DNA from: Coniella vitis
Lineage: Eukaryota; Ascomycota; Sordariomycetes; Diaporthales; Schizoparmaceae
Assembly (NCBI GenBank): GCA_011317545.1
Contig: WUJK01000006.1
Location: 930,001-994,000, forward strand
DNA length: 64,000 nucleotides
Direction of reading: 5' to 3'
Each line of letters starts with the position of its first letter. Positions within the stretch are counted from its first letter, which is position 1. This document shows positions 1 to 12,646 of this stretch, one piece after another. The position numbers were made by a program, and so were the translations under genes. Below the pieces are notes generated by a model, which ran no database searches, had not been told where the DNA came from, and was given only the letters and a program-made list of their open reading frames with translations.

Positions 1-95
1 GACCCGTGACAAGGAAAGCGCCAGATATCTCTCCGGGCCTATGGTTGCTTCGCCGAAAAGCCGCCCTTGCACACCAACGTACCAAACAGAGTGCA

Positions 96-509
96 CTATA
101 TCTCGAGCCGATCGACAGCATCATCATTTCGGAAATACGCGAGCCTTCTGTATACGGGGATGACGATATTGACGACGACGAGGAAGAGGAGGGTGATATA
201 GCCAATGGTTTTAGAGAGACCGTGCCAGTAATTGTCGCAGAAGCCAGGCCGCTGACGAGGATCGTCTATGCCAAGTACATCCAGCACGATATAGTGATGG
301 ATCTCGAGAAGCAAGTCAGCAGCCAACACTCACTGGCTCACCCAGTTCCAGAACAGCACCAACGACGACGTCTTCGTCTCTTTCTCGTCTTGACCCTTTT
401 GAGCGCCTGCGCCACTTTGTTTAGTGTTTTCGGCTTCGAGATGCTCCAAACTGGTCACTATTGGGCGCGTTGAACCCAGCAGAGCACCCAGAGCAGAGAT
501 GGCTTTCAT
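96..509 (-). CDS. Possible small single-pass membrane protein (doubtful)
   Basis: I do not recognise this protein. A minus-strand model starts at 509, runs to 342, splices a 39-nt intron (GTGAGC donor, CTGAC branch, GAG acceptor; 341-303) and continues 302-96, giving about 124 residues. The second exon holds one strongly hydrophobic stretch (GYITLLFLVVVNIVIPVY) followed by basic residues, as in a tail-anchored or single-pass membrane protein. The opposite strand has a 155-residue ORF (6-473) with an acidic run, which is what the complement of Leu/Val/Ile-rich codons would give, so I take the plus ORF to be the shadow. The 39-nt intron is shorter than the others here apart from the 40-nt one proposed upstream of the Srf1-like gene. 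The model could be wrong in start or splicing, or the region may be non-coding. Confidence 0.3.
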
Positions 510-684
510 TAGAACAACAGACGTACTGAGTGGAGGGGGGCCCTAATACTCCCAGCCAACTGCCAAGAGCCCCAAATCTCAACTAGGCCGGTTCAGTTCG
601 TCCTTTCTTGCGTATGCACTGCGCTTAACCTTCTCTTTACGACACGATACATTTTCTTTTCCCTTCTATGAATCGTCCTTTTCA

Positions 685-1609
685 TCACTGCGACTTGGGC
701 TCATCTCTTTTGTCGGCAGCGTCTTTCTCGGCATTTTGCTTTTCGATGGCTTGCTCAACTTGCCATATTGCTCTTTCCAGCTCTGCTTCGAGCTGAGGAA
801 GATCCAAGGCCTGGGTCATTTTCTTTCCATTCTTCTGGTCCAGCAGCATCATTTCTCCGGTCGGTTGGGCATCTTTGGGCATTTTGGGATGGGCGTTTTG
901 TGGTTCCCCTGGTTTTGTTGTGGGGTCCGGGGTTGAAAGGAGCGGGGCGTTTTGCTGGGTGTAGGCTTCGTCCAGGATTGCAGAAGGCTTCAGGACGAGC
1001 AGGTGGTTCTTGAGGAGGAACTGTATGTGCCTGCCACCTGATAGGGCGCGCCAATGCGACCACGCCCGATAGGCAAGGTAAAAGAAGGGTATGTTTGGTA
1101 TTCTAGTCAACACAACATTAGCTTCACGTAGGAGGTGGTACTTGACAATGCGACCAAGCACAAAACACTCACATGGGAACAAGGGCAAAGGGCGCACTGA
1201 TAGGCATTCCCACAAAGCACCAAAACAGTCTCTTGCGGTGAAGACCCTCCCTCTCTGTGCTAAGCTTCTGCAGCACGTTCTCAACCTGCCCTTGCTGTAT
1301 CAATGCCGCCGGAAAGTGAACCTCTACCTTGTCGCTACCCTTGAGTTCGTCGTCGGCGCGCTTGGTCGAGAGTGGTGGAACAGACTTGAGCCCCCATTCC
1401 TCGTATGGTATCTTGCGGAGGGCCTGGTTTCCGTACTTGACTATTGTCTTTTGCCAGCCCGAGTCCTTGTTCTCCCAGCTCGCCCAGAGCGCTGTAGCTC
1501 TGGACTGGACCTTGTCCATCAGGCCCTGGTTCTGCTGCGCCGCATTGTTGAGTCGTTGGGCGTACAGCAGCGTGCGGCGAGTCGAGATGGGAAGGAGGAA
1601 GACGCGCAT
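685..1609 (-). CDS. Mitochondrial K+/H+ exchange-related protein (Mit_KHE1 family)
   Basis: Two exons, 1609-1173 and 1102-685, give 284 residues. The 70-nt intron has a GTGAGT donor and a TTGACTAG acceptor. Splicing restores VP-I-IPNIPFFYLAYRAW, the hallmark of the fungal Mit_KHE1 family, which includes yeast Mrx19/YDL183C. The N-terminus MRVFLLPISTRRTLLYAQRL is also typical and doubles as a mitochondrial presequence, with Arg and no acidic residues. A hydrophobic loop (PFALVPIIPNIPFFYLAYRA) follows the splice. The C-terminus is a charged helix (QLEAELERAIWQVEQAIEKQ) ending in a Lys/Asp-rich tail. Family knowledge links these inner-membrane proteins to mitochondrial K+/H+ exchange; transport by this protein itself is inferred. 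It is a stand-alone gene. Confidence 0.85.
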
Positions 1610-2177
1610 CGTTGCTGGCTAGCCCGGCTGTGAGGATGAGAGGGGGACAGAACAGCGGCCCGTGTGGTTTTTTCGGGGTTGTTACTGTGTAGGGCAGAGA
1701 GGATGGGCCGATACAGTTGGTGCGCCCAGACAGAAGCAGTTGCACAAAAAGGTGCGACAAAAGGGCGTTTCTTTTTATGCGGTGGATCGGGTGCTGCCGT
1801 CCATGACCGGGACGCTGGCAAGACTGCTTGGAGACTTGGATGCCTCTTAGCAAAGAGGTAGCCGGAGGCGAGGAAACGGGGTAGCTGGCGTCGCGATAAG
1901 CTTGTCCAGGTATCCCTCGGTAGGCTCGGGTTCCCAGATCGAAGTTTTTAAGCGTGTCGCAGGGTGAGCGATGACGCACAATGTAAGTACATAGCAGCTG
2001 CTAGCGCCTCTGACTGGTCGATGTCATCCACGACATTTGCTGCAGGCACTATCTTTTCAGTGGGGATTCGCATCCACAGGGGGCAAGGGTTTTGATAGAA
2101 TCTGTGCTGCGGCAGATCAAGCTTGCTATGGTGGTTGGCTGGTTGTGGCACAGTACTATACTTTTTAGTGGCTCCAT

Positions 2178-2188
2178 GTACTATGTAC
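2178..2188 (+). repeat. Dispersed 11-bp element, exact copy
   Basis: GTACTATGTAC: two GTAC half-sites around a 3-nt centre. Described in the findings. Confidence 0.6.
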
Positions 2189-2471
2189 TGCTGAGGCTGT
2201 ACGGGGCCCTGGGGGCCTCTTTTAGTATGGTGACCCTCGCGGCGCCTCTTTTTGTTATATTTCACTTCGGACATTTTCCCATGGAGCCGCAAAGCCTTGT
2301 GCGACCTGGTGCAAGCGGCTTGAGCCATTCGTGGATGGATATTACGTAGTACCTCTGTTTAAGTTCTCAGCTCCAGGCTTGGGTTTTCTGAATGCCCGTT
2401 GCGTCAAACGTTGACAAACAATATACTTGTCGATGTCGGCACCCCACTGGAAGACAAAGACCTGTTCGTAT

Positions 2472-2482
2472 GTACTATGTAC
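2472..2482 (+). repeat. Dispersed 11-bp element, exact copy
   Basis: GTACTATGTAC, 294 bp downstream of the copy at 2178 and in the same orientation. Confidence 0.6.
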
Positions 2483-3730
2483 CATGCACGTAGAGTGCGG
2501 TACATGGGTGGAGTCTGGGTTTGGTACCCATGCATTTCGACAAGAGTACATCGCAGCAAGCAGTTGATGCCCCAGCTCAAACTCCTGTCGCATCAGATTC
2601 CGAAACGTGTATATGAATGTGATTTGTTGTTTACTAGGACTCTGAGGTACTTTTGGCCTTTTCTTCTTCTCTTGTGGTTTTTTTGGTTTTGTTTTTTGTT
2701 TTTTTTTGCTTAGAAGCGGGGGCCCTTGCGTCGTGGGTGGCTGGAAGTTCACTGGCAAACCTGTACCGTGACAGCGCAGTGTGCCCAAAGTACTAAGTAC
2801 TATGTAGCGGCCTAGGATCAAATACCAGACTGAAGCCCGCAGTGACGTTCTCAGCCGCCAGATCCCGGTCCGTTTGGACTAGAAAGAAACCTGGATTGCT
2901 CTTTTCGTCCTCGAAATTAACCTTCATCTCGTTGCTCTTCCCGCTCCCGTCTTCCCTTCCACCCGCCCCGTTGAGGCGCGGGTCCATCTCAAACCTTTGA
3001 CTTCCAGGCCTGTGCTGCGGTCGCCAAACTCTTCCATCTCTGAGAACCCATATTGTCGATTTACTATTTCAAAGACTTGTCACTTTATGCCCGACATCTG
3101 TCTTGCGTTAATATCGTGACACGATTCTTCGGCCGCGCCGTACCCTTGATCTTCTGCCATTAACGCGTAATATCTAATTCGACTCGAGACGCGAATCTGT
3201 TCTTGTCCTCTCCGAGTCGGCAAATATCATAAGCCGACGAGCGCAACTTTTGAGGTACACCAAATCATCACCAGATAGCACTACTCAGCCAAAAGAAAAC
3301 AACCCCACCCCACCCCGACCACCACCACCACCATCACCACACATCGGGTGAGCTCGACGGAGGCTGTGGACCATTTCAAAAATCGAAACCCGACAAGTAC
3401 AGCACACCGAAGCGTTGCGAGGTTAAGGTGGCTTATAATCTGCTGCGATCACACTCGCTGTAAGCCCATCCGATACAGAGAGCGTGGCCGTCGCCGTCAA
3501 ACCGACGGCGTTGAGGGGTAACACAGCACAAAAATAACGCCGAACACTTGTCTCTTCGAGCATCGAGGCACTGTGTTGGTGGCGCCATCTCCATGGAAAC
3601 CCCAGCTTCTGGTAGTGGAAGCTCTGCAGTCGAGATTAATCAAGACCGCAAACTACGCACTATTCCACGTCCGTCCTCCATTGCCCCTCGGTAATCATGC
3701 TGAATAGAGAGTCAAGCTAACGTGAAATAG

Positions 3731-4734
3731 CCTGGATCGCGTCTTGGGAAGAGAGAAATGGCCCACTACCACCAGATGCTCAGCAAAGGCTGCCGAGCCG
3801 GCCAACGGAGGCTATACACCCTGACCACAACAATGCACCGGCGCCGCCACAGAGAAGAGTATCACGCGATGGCTATGTGAATTGGGTCTCGGAAGCTCCC
3901 CATAATGAAGTGTCCAAGAATTTGATTGCGAAAAGAAGGCAGAGGCGACGCGTGCAACGGGGCCAGAAGTGGGATCATTTACGAACCAGCGAGCCGATAA
4001 TCATACCGAGTTACCTAGTACGTGAAGAAGAGTCGCCATGGAGTACCTTTGTCCAGGCCAGCAGGTACGGGCGCGCGGCCAACGAAAGAGCTGAAAGGGT
4101 GGATCCAGAGAAACTCGACGAGTTGATGCCAGGTTTCAACGACACCAGCTCGTTGCGTTTTACGGACAATACGGTGCGGCGCAGGAGTAGGAGAGCAGCA
4201 TTCCATGAGCAAGCGTGGCACATTTTGCTCAACCACCCGCTGGTCCCCGCAATCCTTCGATTCTCGGTCCTCTTGGTCTCCATCATCTCCCTAGCCATGT
4301 CAGCCAATCTGTGGATGCGCTACGCCCATTCGGGTACTGCATCGTCGGTACAATCCGGGCACTCTCTTCGCTCGCAATGGCTTGTAGCTATTGTTGTCGA
4401 CTGTGTCGTCACGCCTTATGTCTTTTACATGACTTGGGATGAATACAGTGGACCGCAGCTGGGATTGAGGTCGCCAATGCATAAAGTGTTTCTGACTCTG
4501 CTCGATCTGTTTTTCATCATTTTCAAGTCAGCAAGCGCCACCCTTGCATTTGACTCGCTCTACCTCAAGAGTCTCCCTCACGGCGAGATGGCCAAGATGG
4601 AGGCTCTGGCAGCATTTCTCCTGTTGGGTCTCATTGGGTGGATTATGAACTTTACAGTGAATATTTTCAGATTGGTCCAACGGCTTGGATCAGCATCTGC
4701 AGATGACGATCGAAGGTTTTTATCACAAGTATAA
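3731..4734 (+). CDS. Srf1-like membrane protein (regulator of phospholipase D), N-terminus unresolved
   Basis: The main exon is open from the acceptor AATAG at 3730 and encodes about 333 residues. Reading continues upstream of the GTG at 3877 (SRDGYVNWVSEAPHNEV), so an annotation starting there would be too short. The order fits fungal Srf1: an N-terminal Trp/Pro segment (WIASWEERNGPLPP), a basic stretch (KRRQRRRVQRGQKW), the motif ESPWSTFVQASRYGR, then four hydrophobic segments (around 4246-4314, 4375-4443, 4480-4560 and 4590-4680). Yeast Srf1 regulates phospholipase D (Spo14) in sporulation. Here that role is inferred from family resemblance only. The first exon is uncertain: the ATG at 3593 reads to a GTAATC donor at 3690/3691, but joining it to 3731 is one base out of frame. 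Either another start or donor is used, or there is a frame problem. Confidence 0.72.
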
Positions 4735-5834
4735 TAGTGAAAAGCAATATCCAGAATTCGAGATCGATAATAAAAAGAAGGTTTACTGAAACAATACTGC
4801 TTAATCTCATGTCTCTCACGCCATAATCGTCTCAGCTCTCAACTGGCGGTCACGGACAAGCAGCATGAACGCTTGAAGCGCCTGTAAACCAGAGCTACCT
4901 ACCTACTTACTGTACATCTCCATGGATGAATCACATGCGGAAAGGCGTGGCAGCGATCAGAAGAAAAACCTTTCTCGCTTCGAAGCTGAAAATTAATTCG
5001 TCAGAAGTCTTCAAGAACCGGCACCTACGCTTGGTACAAAGCCTGAAAGGCAGGCAACACTTCGGAAATATCAAAAGCACCAGAAACTGACTCCTACCCT
5101 GGTTCGACTGGTCCAGCGAGAATCATCAAGTACCAGTTGCAACCACAGCAGCGGCTCCCCCACCAATCAGTTGCAAATGGTACTATGATTATGTACTTGG
5201 GGCGTTGGGGCGACTGTGCCGGGCACAGACCCCGCCATGCCAAAAGCCCCCCCAAACTCATCCAGCTCAGAGGGGACCCATTGTTTAGCGGGTTGGCTGC
5301 ACTTGGCAGGACCGGCTGCCTACCGCAGGCCTTCCTTACTAGTACAGAATGCCGACGGCGAAGGCAGCCTTCACCCTCAAGCCACTCTTGCCTCTCATCA
5401 TCCAAGACCCTTTTTCCTTCCGCCTCAACAACGACCGCCAGGGAGGCAGCAAGCAACTGCTGAATTCTTCCTTTCTAGTATCCTAGCCTTCTTTTTTCTC
5501 TCATCATTTGCATCAAAGGGGTCTTCCGGCGGTGTCGATATCACCCCACCGCCCGCAGCCATCCAGGAAGCAGGTCGCACGTCCAACCCCGACCTCCGCC
5601 ACCGTGACAGACATCGCGACGGTCTGTCACGACAAGCTCGCCGCGTCAGCACGAATCGGACGTTGATTATACATCGCCCAGTACACTTCCTTGACCTGTC
5701 GCCTCAACGTTACCTGCATTTGCGCACAACCGTCGGCAGGCACTCGTGGTTGTTCGCTGTCTTTTGCCCCCACTGCCGACTCTTCCCCATCCGTCCGTAC
5801 CTGGCATCGACACATCTAGCAACCACATTTCAAG
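4735..5834. other. Intergenic region and cullin leader
   Basis: No gene seen. The region from about 5100 to 5834 is pyrimidine-rich and C-rich, typical of a fungal promoter and 5' leader, and precedes the cullin start at 5835. The ORFs over it have no recognisable domains and look like chance reading frames in GC-rich leader DNA. Confidence 0.5.
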
Positions 5835-8358
5835 ATGCCGCCTGGTGGCTCAAGCACGGCCGCGGCCAGGTCCATGGCAATGCCCAAGGGTCCTGACCGC
5901 GACAGCATCACGGATACTTGGGACTACCTGGCTGGAGGTATTACTAAGATTATGACCAACCTCCAGAATGGTATGACCATGGAAGACGTAAGTTTTGATG
6001 TTTTTCTTTCCTCCCCTTCTCCCCAACTCACCTCACGCAAGAACCGACTCGCAAGTGTAACAGTATGGAGCTGATGGGAAAACTTCGCCCTAGTACATGG
6101 GAATCTACACCGCGGTTCACAACTTCTGCACATCTCAGAAGGCGCAGCCCATGGCCCCTAGCGCAGCGTCGAACCTCGTTAGCCAGAGCCACCACAGAGG
6201 CGCACACTTGCTTGGCGAGGAGCTGTACAAGAAGCTTCTGGACTACCTCGAACACTATCTCAAGGTCCGACTGGACGAGGCCGGACAGCACACCGATGAA
6301 GCTCTCCTCAATTACTACATCAAACAATGGGAGAGATATACCAATGCAGGCATATACGTCCATCATCTCTTCCGATACCTCAATCGACACTGGGTCAAGC
6401 GCGAGATGGATGAAGGTAAGAAAAACATCTATGATGTGTACACGATGCACCTGGTGCAATGGCGAGCTGTCTTGTTTGAAAAGATAGACAGGAAGGTTAT
6501 GGCCGCGGTGCTGAAGCTCGTGGAGAGGCAACGGAACGGCGAGACGATTGAATACGGTCAGATAAAGCAGGTCGTCGACTCGTTTGTTGCCCTTGGTCTT
6601 GATCCCACTGATCCCAGTAAAACCACTCTCGACTGCTACAGGTACCATTTCGAGAAGCCCTTCCTCGAGGCCACCAAGCAGTTCTACCAGACAGAAAGCA
6701 TACAGTTCTTGGCCGAAAACAGCGTCGTCGAATACATGAAGAAAGCAGTTGCGCGCTTGGACGAGGAAGAGGAGCGCGTCAAGGTCTATTTGCACCCAGA
6801 TATTGCCATTTCGCTCAAGGCGTGCTGCAACGACGTGTTGATAAAGGACCACCAGAACCTGTTGCGGGATGAGTTTCAAATACTCTTGGAAAATGACCGG
6901 GAAGAGGACATGGCTCGCATGTACGACTTGCTATCACGAATTCCCAACGGACTAGATCCATTGCGGGCAAAGTTTGAGGCGCATGTCCGCAAGGCAGGTT
7001 TGGCTGCAGTTGCCAAGGTTGCCCAGGATGCCGAGAAACTCGAGCCCAAGGTCTATGTTGATGCTCTTCTTGAGATCCACTCTCAGTACCAAGGACTTGT
7101 CAAGCGGGCTTTCCACGATGAGCCAGAATTCACGAGATCGCTAGACAATGCTTGCAGAGAGTTTGTCAACCGCAACGACATGTGCAAGGCTGGATCCAAC
7201 AAGTCGCCCGAGCTCCTCGCTAAATACACCGATGTTTTGTTGCGCAAGAGCGGCACTGGTGTCGAGGAGTCTCAGCTGGAGGAAACCTTGACACAGATCA
7301 TGACTGTTTTCAAATACATTGAGGACAAGGATGTCTTCCAAAAGTTCTATTCTCGCATGCTGGCCCGTCGCTTGGTGCACAGCAACTCTAGTAGCGATGA
7401 CGCCGAGACATCTGTGATCAGTAAGTTGAAGGAGGCATGTGGTTTCGAGTACACCAATAAACTGCAGCGCATGTTCCAGGACATGCAGATCTCCAAGGAC
7501 CTCAACGCCGGCTTCAAAGAGCACACGAGCGGTCTGGACGAAGGCACTCTCTTGGACTCTCAGTATTTCATCCTTGGCACTGGTTTCTGGCCTTTGAACC
7601 CACCAGCGACGACGTACAATCCTCCTGCCGAGATTGCTGCCGATATGGAGCGATTCACAAGGTTCTACAAGCACAAGCACGAAGGCCGCAAGCTCACTTG
7701 GCTGTGGCAGTTGTGCAAGGGTGAACTGAAGGCCAATTACTGCAATAACAGCAAGACGCCTTACACATTCCAGGTCTCATTGTACCAGATGGCTATATTG
7801 TTACTATTCAACGAGAGCGACCAGAACACCTACGAGGACATTGCAGAAGCCACGCAGATGAACTCGGATGCCCTGGATCCTGCCCTTGGTATTCTGCTCA
7901 AGGCCAAAATTCTTACCATGTCACCCGAGGGTGATAAGCCTGGGGCTGGCAAGACTTTCAGCCTCAACTACAACTTCAAGAACAAGAAGATTAGAGTCAA
8001 CCTCAATCTTGGTACCAAGACGGAGGCGAAGCAGGAGGAAGTCGAGACTAACAAGACCATTGAGGAAGACCGGAAGCTTCTGCTTCAGGTGAGACTTTCC
8101 TTCCATTTTGTGCCTTGTTGTCCATTTTTATTTTTTTTTTTATTTTCGGTCACTGACGGGTTCATATAGTCTGCAATCGTTCGAATCATGAAGGCACGGA
8201 AGAAGATGAAGCACCAGCAGTTGGTGAGCGAGACAATCAACCAGATTCGCCAGCGCTTTGTTCCCAAGGTTGCGGACATCAAGAAGTGCATTGAGATTCT
8301 CCTTGACAAGGAGTATCTCGAGCGTCTCGACGATGACGAACTAGGTTACTTAGCATAG
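5835..8358 (+). CDS. culA: Cullin-1, scaffold of SCF E3 ubiquitin ligases
   Basis: Three exons, 5835-5987, 6094-8088 and 8170-8358, give 778 residues, normal for fungal Cul1. Exon 1 ends MTMED and exon 2 resumes YMGIYTAVHNFCTSQ, the conserved cullin N-terminus that binds the Skp1/F-box adaptor. The long middle holds the cullin repeats. The C-terminal cullin-homology region (LLLFNESDQNTYEDIAEATQ) binds the Rbx1 RING protein. The last exon holds the neddylation motif IVRIMKARKKMKHQQL, with the modified Lys expected in MKARK, followed by the winged-helix end IEILLDKEYLERLDDDELGYLA. Both introns have GT-AG ends; the second (8089-8169) contains a T-run. The SCF role in regulated protein turnover is known for the family. 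The nearest neighbours are unrelated. Confidence 0.95.
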
Positions 8359-11271
8359 AGCACCTGGTTGATGCCGGGTTGGGTGGGTGATTGTCGAACG
8401 GAACGAAAGGGGCGAAAAGAATGCTACTATCGAAGCCTTCTCGGTTTCACACAACTCAATAGTACATTCACACTGACTAGGGGCTCATGGTGATGCCTCT
8501 GCCATCTCCTCAGTCGAGGATGGCTTTTAGACCTGTTTGGACCCAGATATCTCCTGGAATGTTTGCTATATGGGCAGTCTGGGGCTGAGAGGTAAACTTG
8601 ATCGGTCCGCTGGAAGGTTCAGGAAAGTCGGGCATGTTGACAGTCGTGGTCAACGGATTGCATTATGTGCAGATTGAAACGAATCAGCGAGGTTAACAAC
8701 AAGGAGTCCAAGGGTGCATGAGGAAGTCAATTGATTGGTGCAACTATTTACAAAGCAATCCTGAGCGGACTCTAAGAGGTAATAGGCATACAGCACAAAT
8801 AGACTTACGAATTTCAGTCGTGTTTACAAGGATATTGTAAGGCCAGTAGCTGGTTGACCAGAAGTCGGTGTTAAGTAGATCGAGAATTCTTTTTCTACAT
8901 GCTGTCTGTATGGTTTTGCAAGTACGTACTTTGTCCTAGAATTATTGTTGCCCCGGTCATCAGTCTCCCCGACCCCACCCAAACCCTTTCAATATAAACC
9001 TCCGAGCATCATACACTAAGGTGAGGAGATTAATTGTCGATATCCGTATTATCTATTGAGGCACGGTCCCCTCTTTGGTAGCCATCCCTCCATCCTTTTC
9101 AACCCCACGTCGATCATTTTTACTGTGGAGTTTCTTTGTATTTCAAGTCCAAGTACTAATGAATACTACACGGTATCGTGAGTGTATCGAAGTGGGTTGT
9201 CATTGGCGTTTAGTACGTGGTACTTTAGTCCCTGGTTATCTCATTTGAAGAGAGAGGAGGAAGCCCGCCGGGGGGGGGGGGGCAAGGCGCCATAAACGCA
9301 CAGAAGCGCCACAGACTCACAGTTCCCGCTTTTTTTTTTTGGCTCTTCTTGCTTGCCATTGACATGTCCTCATGGGGTCGATGCCGCAAATGATAGAAAA
9401 TCTGATGAATATTATGCGTACGACAAAAAAAAAAAAACGAAAGCCGAGGATGAATGAGCTCGGTAACTAACATAGTTGATAGTATAGCACATGCTTGTTG
9501 TACTTTTGCTGGCAAAGCCGGCCAGCCTGCCGCGGATCAGCAGCTTTTTCAAGGTTCCATCCAAGTAAGTGCCCGTTTCATCGAGGCATTGTTTGATGAT
9601 TTCCAAGGGCTGGGTCTATCTCAGCCATACATACTGTACATAGTAGGTGCAATCTCTAGTACTCAGCAGCCCGCACAGTACTTGAGGCAACGACTCCACT
9701 GATCTGAGCTCTTAGGGCGGCTTTTCCCCCCCCTTATCCCCTTTTTTCTCTCCCTTTCTTTTCTTTCGGGTTCGGCTGGGCTGGGAGGGGCTGACCCGGA
9801 TCGGCCTTGCTTGCCGCGCGCTATACAAAAACACGTGGGACTCGGGGATTTTGAAGCACGATGAAGTATATCTGGCGTCTGAAGAAGATATAAGAACAAG
9901 GGGTAAAGGTTATTCTGGGGAATGGGTGGCAGGGAAATTTGCTTTTCTATGTTCTCTTGTTTCGTTTTGATTAATTTTGTAGGTTATACTATGTAGTAGC
10001 TTGTTCGCTCTTGCTTTGCCCTGGTTTTTTAAACTCTCCGGTTGCGACGCGATACAAAATGCATGCTGACGGGTCTCCACTGAATGGGGACAGGGGCGCG
10101 GGATATAGTGGTGGATGATGGTCTAGAACTCAGCAAGAGGGCGCTTGAAGAGAGAAGAATGGGCGAGTTTCGCACAGATGGGGGAAAAGCGGTTGCGGCT
10201 GGGAATATGTTATGTACTGGGAGTTTTTGAGAAGTGCTGAGGGAGGGGGGCGGGGTGGAATGCAGCTACTACTATGTATGTGTTTCCCACGTGTGGACAC
10301 TGTACGAGCGAATTGGACAGTGCCAGACATGATCGGTCTCTTTTCCCCCTTTTTTTCTTTCTGGTTTGAGGTGACCAAGATAAAGAGGTGTACATGTGAT
10401 ATGATGGATGGATGATGCGGCGCCCTCTCGGCTGCGGTATCTTATCTCGTTTGGACTCTTTTTGGGTGGTAGTGGTGTGGTCGCAGCAGGCGGATACACC
10501 GCGACAGAGAGGGTGGGGGTTTTGCTCTTGTTTGTGGACGAGGACTGCTAAGTTGACTGCAGATGTTGCACCAACGAGGCCGGTGCGGGTTGGAATGGCC
10601 CAAGATACGGATCATGTGCATGTTGATGGCTGCTGGGGGAAATTGAGGGTGCTGGTTTGGTTTCTAGTTTTGGTCTTGACTCTCTTCTCGGGAACAGCCT
10701 GGGTGGGTGGCAACCTGTTCAAGGCAGATCAGTTCTAATTAGCTCATCTAGAAACGATACATAGTATTGCCTGGCACGCGTAGAAGGAAATCCATCTCCA
10801 CCTCCGTTGGCGCCGTGCCGCAAAGATGCAATGTATGTAAAAGGCCCGCGGATCAGGATATTGTCGAGCTGGGAGCCGTGCGGGAGCTGCAAGATGCGAT
10901 GCGGGCAGGTTTCGGGGATGGATGGATGGGGAGATGGTGCGAAGTCGTGTTGGGCTGAAACTTTGGTCCGGGAGGGCGGTCGCGTGCAGGTCACGTCACG
11001 TTTGAGAGCTGATTGGCCTGTGGCGCCAAGATACATTTGTCGCGGTGAAATTGGCCGAGAGTGTACTTCAAAGCCACCCATGGATTGCTGCTTCAGCATG
11101 TACACAAGTACATAGGTACTGTATACGTACCTAGATACATGGATATCTATCCACTGCCATACTTTGACCCGACCGGCGCCCGTGGGTGAACGTGCAGTGC
11201 AAGTGCAGCAGGAAAGCAGCTTCCATTTCTGGTGATGTGTGCAGAGAAAGAGAAAGCATACTATGTAAGGA

Positions 11272-11272
<1 letters not shown>

Positions 11273-11304
<32 letters not shown>
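11273..11304. repeat. AGC trinucleotide repeat
   Basis: About ten perfect AGC units in non-coding DNA. The minus-strand reading frame turns it into an alanine run, which should not be mistaken for a gene. Confidence 0.9.
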
Positions 11305-11305
<1 letters not shown>

Positions 11306-12291
11306 AGAGTGCGACTGCGCTAAGCAAAGTGCCGCTGGAACAACGCCGGGAGTTGCAGCAGACACCCATTGCCATCGCAGAGCAGCTTCAGGTCCGGGGT
11401 TCCAACGTCTTCAGGACGCGGCAATAGCACGGGACCGTCGACTATGAAGAGGTAATAGTACCTAGTAACAGCCTGGACGCATGCATGACAAAGTTTTTGG
11501 AGCAACAAGAAAAGAAAAGAAAGACTTGCGCATGGTCCGTTTGCTTTTATTAGCAACACCCTATCGCGAATGGCGCCGGGCTTGGGCTTGGAATTTTGCA
11601 GGCTGCTCGACAGGGGGGCATCCTGAACACTGTGTTATACGGCCCCATAGTATGCGCTCAGGCAGACATGGGATACGCATAGTAGTGGCTGACTGGCTGG
11701 TGAATGTCAGGATCAACGAGAAAGAGAGAGAGGTGTGGGGGAGAGATCACCATCATCAAGCAACCACACGTCTGCTGTTTTCGTCTTTGGTCACGCAGTC
11801 ACGCTCTTTGCTCGCCTTTCCCCCCCACGTTGGGCCCTGCGACTGGCTGCACTTCCGCGCCCAGAGCACCCGAGCCCGGCATTGTGGTTGGGCGTTTGAG
11901 AGGGTCTGCTGAAGACAACAGCGAACGGTTAGGCAGGGTGCATAGTTTACCAAGTGCAGCAATGTAGACACTACCCCAGCTGGCACATGCGCCGGGCCCG
12001 GGACGCAGGTAGCGGCTACATAGCAAGTACTAACAATGGACGGCCCGGGACGCTGAGGTTCCCTCACCGCAAAAGGTACCGTTTGCGTCGGACAGCGGTG
12101 TGTCTGAAGCCAGGTACCCGGCGCCTCCGTTCCTGTACTGGTTCTGCGGTACTTGCTACTATACACTTACTAGAGTACTTACTATGTGGATGGGGTGCTG
12201 GGTGGGTACTCAAAGCTGCAAGGGCAAGGGACAGGGTCTAGCTTCGTACTCGGTCACCGCTACCATCAGACCAAACCCTACCATGGGACAA

Positions 12292-12334
12292 GCCCAGCCA
12301 GCCAGCCAGCCAGCCAGCCCAGCCCAGCCCAGGC
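12292..12334. repeat. CAGC/CCAG tandem repeat
   Basis: Consecutive CAGC units pass into CAGCC units (AGCCAGCCAGCC then CAGCCCAGCCC). Non-coding simple-sequence DNA. Confidence 0.8.
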
Positions 12335-12621
12335 ACTGCTGAATCCAGTATGAGCGCTAACCCCGTCCCCGCCTGCCGTCTCCAATTTCCTCAGACAGCC
12401 CGCCCGCCCAGCTGCTACAGGGGCAGAGGGGCTGGAGGGCTGTTCGCTTTAGGTCTGTTTAGTGCAACCGCAGCAGTCTTCAAGTGCAGAGCCAGGTCCC
12501 ACGGGCAACTGCAGTTACTTACAGGGACTTGCATTTGACATCTGGCGGGGCCTGGAGCAGGCAGGTACGAACCGACACTGCCGTGCGCGTCCTGCATTCT
12601 GCGGGTCCTCCAATGTGTGGT

Positions 12622-12646
12622 GCAGCAGCAGCAGCAGCAGCAGCAG
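12622..12646. repeat. AGC trinucleotide repeat
   Basis: About eight GCA/AGC units. A partial copy of the dispersed element (GTACATAGTAG, about 12660) lies just downstream. Confidence 0.9.

Larger units (their letters stand above)
1610..3730. other. Intergenic region upstream of the Srf1-like gene
   Basis: No convincing gene. The stretch holds two exact copies of the dispersed 11-bp element (2178 and 2472), a partial copy near 2797, and a T-rich run near 2665-2710. From about 3100 onward it is C/A-rich and probably promoter and leader of the Srf1-like gene. An ATG at 3593 opens a 32-codon reading frame up to a GTAATC donor at 3691; see the finding on its phase mismatch. Confidence 0.5.

Noticed and set aside
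3877..3879. GTG at 3877 as start codon of the Srf1-like gene
   Set aside because: The frame continues upstream with conserved-looking residues (RDGYVNWV), and fungal nuclear genes rarely use GTG starts.
10719..11375. 218-codon minus-strand ORF with an alanine run
   Set aside because: The alanines are a translation of the AGC microsatellite. No domain, no splice context, and overlapping ORFs on the other strand.
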